Of a stretch of 64,000 nucleotides of DNA, positions 57,478 to 64,000 are shown piece by piece. The stretch's first letter is position 1. The number at the start of each line of letters is the position of its first letter. Under the pieces are notes generated by a model. The model saw only the letters and a list, made by a program, of their open reading frames with translations, did not search any database and was not told the DNA's origin. The stretch spans positions 48,797,058 through 48,861,057 of the forward strand of contig OX392532.1 of assembly GCA_947623455.1 (NCBI GenBank), given 5' to 3'. Made by a program: the position numbers and the translations under genes. Origin of the DNA: Mimachlamys varia (Eukaryota; Mollusca; Bivalvia; Pectinida; Pectinidae).

Positions 57478-59122
57478 CTTATCGCTTAAAAAAATCTGTT
57501 TATCGTTACACAGATTTTTGTATCTTGTCACACATACTTATGTATCTTGTCACACAAAGACTTCTGTTTTTCGTTACACAGACTTCTGTTTCCCGTAACA
57601 CGGACTTCTGTATCTTGTCACAAATATTTCTGTATCTTGTCACACAGACTTCTTCATAGTCACACATACCTCTGTATGTTGTCAGACATACTTCTGTATC
57701 TTGTAACACAAACTTCTGTATCTTGTCACACAGGCTTCTGTATCTTGTCACACAGAATTCGGTATCATGTCACACAGACCTCGGTATTTGTTCACACAGA
57801 CTTCTGTACGTTGTCACACATACTTCTGTGTCACAGAGATTTCGGTACGTTTTCACAAAGACTTATTCATTGCCACACATACTTCTGTATTTTGTCAGAA
57901 AAACTTCTGTATCTCGACACTCAGATTTCAGTATCTTGTCACACGGACTTCTGTATCTTGTCACACAGACTTCTTCATAGTCAAACATACCTCTGTATGT
58001 TGTCAGACATACCTCTGTATCTTGTCACACAGACTTCTGTACGTTGTCACACATACTTCTGTGTCATGTCACAGAGACTTCGGTACATTTTCACAGATAC
58101 TTCGGTATCTCGTCACACATAATTCAGTATCTTGTCACACAAACCTGGATATATGTTCACACAGACTTCTGTTTCTCGTTACACAGTCTTCTGTATCTTG
58201 TCACACAGACTTCGTTAATGTCAAACATACCTCTGTATCTCGTCACACAGACTTCTGTATCTTGTCACACAGACTTCTGTATCTTGTCACACGGACTTCT
58301 TCATTGTCACGCATTCTTCTGTATCTTGTCACACAAACTTCTGTATCTTGTCACACAGACTTCTGTATCTTGTCACGCTGACTTCTTCATTGTCACACAG
58401 ACTTCTGTATCATGTCACACAGAATTCAGTATCTTGTCACACAAACCTGGATATATGTTCACACAGACTTCTGTTTCTCGTTACACAGACTTCTGTATCT
58501 TGTCACACAGACTTCTGTATCTTGTCACACGGACTTCTTCATTGTCACGCATTCTTCTGTATCTTGTCACACAGACTTCTGTATCTCGTCACACAGACTT
58601 CTGTATCTCGTCACACAGACTTCTGTATCTCGTCACACAAAGACTTCTGTTTCTCGTTACACATACTTCGGTATTTGTTTACACAGACAGCATCTGTATC
58701 TTGTCACACAGACTTTTGTTTCTCGTTACACAGACTTCTGTTTCTCGTTACACAGACTTCTGTATTTGTCACACAGACATTTGTATTTGTCATACAGACT
58801 TCTTCATTGCCACACATTGTTTTGTATTTGTCACACAGGCTTCTGTATCTTGTCACACATATTTCAGTATCTTGTCACACAGATTTCTGTATCATGTCAC
58901 ACAGACTTATGTATCTTATTATACATATTTCTGTATCTTGTCACACGGACTTCTGTATTTTTTCACACAGACTTCGGTATTATGTCACATACCTCGGTAT
59001 TTGTTCACACAGACTTCTGTATTTGTCACACAGGCTTCTGTATCTTGTCACACATATTTCAGTATCTCGTTGCACAGAATTCTATATGAAGTCACACAGA
59101 CTTCTGTATTTGTCATACAGAC

Positions 59123-59408
59123 TTTTCTTCAATTTTTTTACCATTGCAGCATTTTCGACTAATTTCTTTTTAACAACCTGAAAAGATAACTCTCAAGAAA
59201 ATTCAAAAGAAAGGTAAAAGAAAGGTATTTTGCTTCAATACAGAGAGAATTGATGACATCTATGGGGGTTTTTTGCCATGGCAAACACTGGATGATGCAA
59301 TCGGTGGGCGGCCATCTTGAATGATGCATTTCAAGATGGCCGCAAACCGATTGCATCATCCTGTGGTTGCCATGGCAAAAAAACGCATAGTGTCATCATA
59401 TCTCTCTC
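59123..59408. other. Non-satellite island, copy 2
   Basis: Duplicate of the 57,191-57,477 island at offset 1,932 (1,931 after the A run). It is carried passively by the 1.93-kb tandem duplication and is not an independent insertion, since the flanking 22-bp monomers are also identical. Confidence 0.82.
59251..59398. mobile_element. Foldback / palindromic MITE-like element, copy 2
   Basis: Same palindrome as at 57,319-57,467, with core at 59,269-59,382. The only change seen is the loss of one A in the run after GCCATGGC. Same caveats about mobile origin. Confidence 0.72.
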
Positions 59409-60775
59409 CTTATCGCTTAAAAAAATCTGTTTATCGTTACACAGATTTTTGTATCTTGTCACACATACTTATGTATCTTGTCACACAAAGACTTCTGTTT
59501 TTCGTTACACAGACTTCTGTTTCCCGTAACACGGACTTCTGTATCTTGTCACAAATATTTCTGTATCTTGTCACACAGACTTCTTCATAGTCACACATAC
59601 CTCTGTATGTTGTCAGACATACTTCTGTATCTTGTAACACAAACTTCTGTATCTTGTCACACAGGCTTCTGTATCTTGTCACACAGAATTCGGTATCATG
59701 TCACACAGACCTCGGTATTTGTTCACACAGACTTCTGTACGTTGTCACACATACTTCTGTGTCACAGAGACTTCGGTACGTTTTCACAAAGACTTATTCA
59801 TTGCCACACATACTTCTGTATTTTGTCAGAAAAACTTCTGTATCTCGACACTCAGATTTCAGTATCTTGTCACACGGACTTCTGTATCTTGTCACACAGA
59901 CTTCTTCATAGTCAAACATACCTCTGTATGTTGTCAGACATACCTCTGTATCTTGTCACACAGACTTCTGTACGTTGTCACACATACTTCTGTGTCATGT
60001 CACAGAGACTTCGGTACATTTTCACAGATACTTCGGTATCTCGTCACACATATTTCTGGATCTTGTCCCTTAGACGTGTGTATTTGTCACACAAACTTCT
60101 GTATCTTGTCACACAGACTTCTGTATCTTTTCACACAGACTTATTCATTGCCACACATACTTCTGTATGTTGTCAGACAGACTTCTGTATCTTGACACTC
60201 AGATTTCAGTAACATGTCACGCATACATGTTCATTGTCATACAAAATTCTGTATCTTTTCACACAAAGACTTCGGTATCTTTTCACATAAAGACTTCTTG
60301 ATGTTGTCACACAGACTTCGGCATCTTGTAACAAAGATTTCTGTATCTTGTCACACAGACTTCTGTTTCTTGTCACACGGACTTCTGTATCTTTTCACAC
60401 AGATTTCTTCATAGTCACACATACATCTGTATCTTGTCACACTGACTTCTGTATTTGTCACATAGACGTAAGTATCTCGTCACACAGAACTCTGTATCTT
60501 GTCACAAGGACTTCTATATCTTTTCATACAGACTTCTGTATCTGGTCACAAATATTTTTTCATTGACGTACAGAATTCTGTATCTTGTCACACAGACTTC
60601 TGTATCTCGTCACTCATACTTCTGTATCTCGTCACTCATACTTCTGTATCCCGTCACTCATACTTCTGTATCTCGTAACACAGACTTCTGTATCTCGTCG
60701 CACATAATTCTTCATTGTCATACAGAATTCTGTATCTTGTCATAGAGACTTTTGTATCTCGTCACACAGACTTCT

Positions 60776-61130
60776 GTATTTGTTACACAGACTTCTGTAT
60801 CTCGTCAGACATATTTCTTCATTGTCATACAGAATTCTGTATCTTTTCACACAGACTTCTTCATTGTCACACATACTTCTGTATTTTGCACACAGACTTC
60901 TCTATCTTGTCACACAAAAACTTCTGTATCTTGTCACACAGACTTCTGTATCTTGTCACATATACTTTTGTATTTGTCACACAGAATTATGTATCTTGTC
61001 ACACACAGACTCCTGCATTTCGTCACACAGATTTCTGTATCTTTTAACACAGACTTATGTATTTTGTAACAAATATTTCTGTATCTTGTCACACAGACAT
61101 CGGTTTTTGTTCACACAGACTTCTGTATCT
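60776..61130. repeat. 22-bp array block, copy 1 of a ~2.69-kb-spaced pair
   Basis: Starts GTATTTGTTACACAG and contains CGTCAGACATATTTC, TTCATTGTCATACAG and the CTTATGTATTTTGTAAC monomers in the same order as 63,467 onward (offset 2,691 at the start, with small drift later). The pair is more diverged than the 1.93-kb duplicates, so older. Confidence 0.75.
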
Positions 61131-61390
61131 TGTCACACATATTTGTGTATCTTGTCACACATACTTCTGTATCTCGTCACACGGACTTCTGTATCTTGTC
61201 ACACAGACTTCTTCATAGCCACACAGACTTCTGTATCTTGTTACACAGACTGCGGTATCTTGTAACACAGACTTCTCTATCTTGTCACACAGACTTCTGT
61301 ATTTGTCACACAGGCTTCTGTATCTTGTCACACAGACCTCGGTATTTGTACACACAGACTTCTCTATCATATCACACATACTTCTGTATC

Positions 61391-61530
61391 TTATCGCAAA
61401 AAAAGTTCTGTTTATCGGTACACAGATTATTGTTTCTCGTTACACAGACTTCTGTTTCCCGTCACACGGACTTCTGTATCTTGTCACAAATATTTCTGTA
61501 TCTTGTCACACATACTTCTTCATATTCACA
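61391..61530. repeat. Paralogue of the island's right flank, lacking the island
   Basis: CTTATCGC, an A run, then TCTGTTTATCG and later CTGTTTCCCGTCACACGG reproduce in order the sequence at 57,478-57,650. Here the left side is ordinary 22-bp array (CTTCTGTATCTTATCGC) rather than the foldback. The rare TTTATCG and TTTCCCGT variants make chance unlikely. Confidence 0.75.
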
Positions 61531-61610
61531 CAGACTTATTCATAGTCACACAAACTTCTTCATAGTCACACAAACCTCGGTATCTGTTCACACAGACTTT
61601 TGCATCTTGT
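61519..61610. repeat. CTTCATATTCACAC block, copy 1 of 3
   Basis: Consecutive rare monomers CTTCATATTCACAC, TTCATAGTCACAC, CAAACCTCGGTATCTG and CTTTTGCATCTTG. The same series is found at about 63,027 and 63,856. Confidence 0.76.
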
Positions 61611-62020
61611 CACACTTACCTCTGTTTCTCGTCACACGGACTTCTTCATTGTCACACATACTTCTAAATCTTGTTACACTGACTTCTGTATTTGTCACAT
61701 AGACTTAAGTATCTCGTCACACATACCTCTGTATCTTGTCATACAAACTTCTCTATCATGTCACACATACCTCTGTGTCTCGTCACACATATTTTTGTAT
61801 CTTGTCACACAGACCTCGGTATTTTTTCACACAGACTTCTGTATCTTGTCACACAGACTTTTGTGTCTTATCATACAAAGACTTCTGTTTCTCGTTATGC
61901 AGATTTCTGTATCTCGTCACACAGACTCCTGTATCTTATTATACAAAGACTTCTGTTTCTCGTTAAAAAGACTTCTGTATCTCGTCACACAGACTTCTGT
62001 ATCTTTTCAAACAGACTTCT

Positions 62021-62436
62021 GTATCATGTTACACATACTTCTGTATCTCGTCACACCGACTTCGTTTTCACACATACTTCTGTATGTTGTCACACATATT
62101 TCTGTATTTGTCACACAGACTTCTGTATCATGTCAAAGGGACTTGTGTATCGTGTCACACATATTTCTGTTTTTTTTCCACACAGACCTTAGTATTTGTT
62201 CACAGAGACTTCTGTATATTTGTCACACATACTTCTGTATCTTGTCACATGGACATGTGTATCGTGTCACACATATTTTTGTATCTCGTTACACATCCTT
62301 CTGTATCTCGTCACACAGCTTTCTGTATCTTGTCACACAAATACTTCTATTTCTCGTTACACAGACTTCTGTTTCTCGTCACAAAAACTTCTGTATCTTG
62401 TCACACGGACTTCTTTATTTTTTAAAACAGACTTCT
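62021..62436. repeat. ~0.42-kb duplication in 22-bp array, copy 1
   Basis: Ordered rare monomers ATCATGTTACACATAC, CGTCACACCGACTTC, GTGTATCGTGTCACAC, a T run, CCTTAGTATTTGTTC and TGTATATTTGTCACAC recur 416-419 bp downstream. Confidence 0.78.
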
Positions 62437-62855
62437 GTATCATGTTACACATACTTCTGTATCTCGTCACACCGACTTCTGTATCTTTTTACATAGGTTT
62501 CTTCGTTTTCACACATACTTCTGTATTTGTCACACAGACTTCTGTATCATGTCACATGGACTTGTGTATCGTGTCACACATATTTCTGGTTTTTTTTCAT
62601 ACACACCTTAGTATTTGTTCACATAGATTTCTGTATATTTGTCACACATACTTCTGTATCTTGTCACATGGACTTGTGTATCGTCTCACACATATTTATG
62701 TATCTCGTTACACAGCCTTCTGTAACTCGTCACACAGCTTTCTGTATCTTGTCACACAAAGACTTCTGTTTCTCGTCACACAGACTTCTGTATCTTTTCA
62801 CACAGACTTCTGTATCTTTTAAAACAGACTTTTGTATCTTGTCACACATATTTCT
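62437..62855. repeat. ~0.42-kb duplication in 22-bp array, copy 2
   Basis: Second copy of the ordered rare monomers, diverged by several substitutions and small indels in the T run (near 62,590). Its 3' limit is approximate. Confidence 0.75.
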
Positions 62856-63026
62856 GTATCTTGTCACACAGACTTCTGTATCTTGTCACGCAGAATTCCT
62901 CATTGTCACACAGACTTCTGTATCTTGTCACACATATTTCTGTATCTTGTCACACAGACTTCTGTAATTCGTCACACAGACTTCTGTATCTTGTCACACA
63001 TATTTCTGTATCTTGTCACACAGACT

Positions 63027-63121
63027 TCTTCATATTCACACAGACTTCTTCATAGTCACCACAAAGACTTCTTTATAGTCACACAAACCTCGGTATTTGT
63101 TCACACAGACTTTTGCATCTT
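63027..63121. repeat. CTTCATATTCACAC block, copy 2 of 3
   Basis: Same ordered series with a one-base insertion, TCATAGTCACCACA, shared with copy 3. Copies 2 and 3 are therefore more closely related to each other than to copy 1. Confidence 0.76.
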
Positions 63122-63466
63122 GTTACACGGACTTCTGTGTCTCGTCACACGGACCTCTGTATCTTGGCACGCAGACTTCTGTATCTCGTCGCACAGACTT
63201 CTGTATGTTGTCACACATACTTCTGTTTCTTGTCACTCGGACTTTTGTATGTTGTCACACATAATTCTTTATTGTCAAACAGAATTCTGTATTTTATCAC
63301 TCACAGACTTCTGAATCGCGTTACACACATACTTCTGTATCTCGTCACACGGACTTCTGTATCTTGTCACGCAGACTTCCTCATTGTCACACTGACGTCT
63401 GTATCTCGTCACACATACTTATGTATGTTGTCACACATACTTCTGTATGTTGTCACACAGACTTCT

Positions 63467-63821
63467 GTATTTGTTACACAGATTTCTGTATCTCGTCAGA
63501 CATATTTCGTCATTGTCATACAGAATTATGTATCTTTTCACACAGACTTCTTCATTGTCACACATACTTCTATGTGTTGTCACACAGACTTCTGTATTTT
63601 TCACACAGACTTTTCTATCTTGTCACACAGACTTCTGTATCTTGTCACACATACTTTTGTATTTTTCAAACAGAATTATGTATCTTGTCACACACAGACT
63701 TCTGTATTTCGTTACACAAACTTCTGTATCTTGTAACACAGACTTATGTATTTTGTAACACATATTTCTGTATCTTGTTACACAGACATCGGTATTTGTT
63801 CACACGAACTTCTGTATCTTG
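63467..63821. repeat. 22-bp array block, copy 2 of a ~2.69-kb-spaced pair
   Basis: Second member, with the same ordered rare monomers including CAGACATCGGTATTTG near 63,783. It shows higher-order structure in the 22-bp satellite as well, though less regular than in the 29-bp array. Confidence 0.75.
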
Positions 63822-63855
63822 TCACACATATTTCTGTTTCTTGTCACACAGACTT

Positions 63856-63952
63856 CTTCATATTCACACAGACTTGTTCATAGTCACCACACAGACTTCT
63901 TTATAGTCACACAAACCTCGGTATTTGTTTACACAGACTTTTGCATCTTGTC
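63856..63952. repeat. CTTCATATTCACAC block, copy 3 of 3
   Basis: Spacing of 829 bp from copy 2. The sequence after it (CACATTCTTCTGTGTCTCG) continues to parallel copy 2, and the duplicated block runs off the window edge. Confidence 0.74.
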
Positions 63953-64000
63953 ACACATTCTTCTGTGTCTCGTCACACGGACTTCTGTATCTTGTCACGC

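Larger units (their letters stand above)
56180..58111. repeat. 1.93-kb tandem duplication, copy 1
   Basis: Identical to 58,112-60,042 apart from three differences that I could find: GTCACAGACC versus GTCACATACC (near 57,055), an 8-A versus 7-A run (57,445), and GAGATTTCGG versus GAGACTTCGG (near 57,840). The copy contains 22-bp monomers plus the non-satellite island. The 10-mer GTCACACATA occurs at both ends and at the midpoint (56,180, 58,112 and 60,043), so the breakpoints lie within homologous monomer sequence. Confidence 0.93.
58112..60042. repeat. 1.93-kb tandem duplication, copy 2
   Basis: Second copy, 1,931 bp, one base shorter through the A run. It ends at GTCACACATA 60,043, after which the sequence diverges to TTTCTGGATC. 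It carries the second copies of the island and foldback. Confidence 0.93.
55263..64000. repeat. 22-bp satellite/minisatellite array
   Basis: Head-to-tail array of a 22-bp monomer; a canonical copy is at 56,320-56,341. The monomer reads CTTCTGTATC followed by TTGTCACACAGA, with common variants CTCGTCACAC, TTTCTGTATC, ACCTCGGTATTTG and CTTCTTCATTG. It contains 8 T, 6 C, 5 A and 3 G, so it is pyrimidine-rich on + with C over G. ACAGA and TCTGT of neighbouring monomers form a 5-bp inverted repeat with a 2-nt spacer. Because 22 is one more than a multiple of three and the monomer has no stop in any forward frame, all three + frames stay open for long stretches. The array runs off the right edge and is interrupted only by two copies of a foldback-containing island. 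Confidence 0.96.

Noticed and set aside
55263..64000. CRISPR array
   Set aside because: Period is 22 bp with every unit similar; there are no invariant repeats alternating with unique spacers, and the surrounding sequence is eukaryotic satellite.
1..64000. Telomeric or subtelomeric repeat
   Set aside because: No TTAGGG-, TTAGG- or TTTAGGG-type tract was seen on either strand, so position near a chromosome end cannot be supported.

Overview
The window is eukaryotic satellite DNA, probably metazoan, although no gene is present to fix the taxon. I find no supportable protein-coding, rRNA or tRNA gene in 64 kb. Every long open frame is explained by the phase of a short tandem repeat. The base organisation (nested tandem repeats, a degraded array edge, a palindromic MITE-like insertion with a GCCATCTTGA arm) argues against a bacterial or viral source.

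Layout. (1) Positions 1 to about 53,714 are a homogenised array of a 29-bp monomer, about 69% purine on the + strand. It is made of a 12-nt GAT/GAC core (GATGACGATGAT) followed by a 17-nt part (TAAAGGATACGGTAAGC). Monomers are arranged into higher-order repeat (HOR) units of three main classes: A (about 2.66-2.75 kb), B (2,607 bp, or 2,729 with a 122-bp insert) and S (1,182 bp). The units are ordered into a super-unit that occurs twice, at 2,742-20,946 (18,205 bp) and 20,947-42,971 (22,025 bp). The second copy carries one additional B+S module of 3,789 bp. From about 43 to 53.7 kb the order is rearranged and includes a block duplicated at a 4,001-bp spacing. (2) Positions 53,715-55,233 are a degraded, non-HOR edge of the same satellite. 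(3) At about 55,234-55,262 the array switches abruptly to a second satellite with a 22-bp monomer (CTTCTGTATC then TTGTCACACAGA), pyrimidine-rich on the + strand, which runs to the window end. (4) Inside the second array a recent 1.93-kb tandem duplication carries a non-satellite island with a near-perfect foldback (MITE-like) element, present in both copies. A third paralogous stretch at about 61.39 kb looks like the site without the island.

The most interesting points are the four-level hierarchy (29 bp; about 0.8 kb; 1.2-2.7 kb; 18-22 kb), recombinant unit classes that mark the breakpoints of unequal exchange, and the possibility that the two satellites are inverted, diverged relatives meeting at 55.24 kb. 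No new gene system is visible. Counts and boundaries come from reading by eye; identities were not computed.
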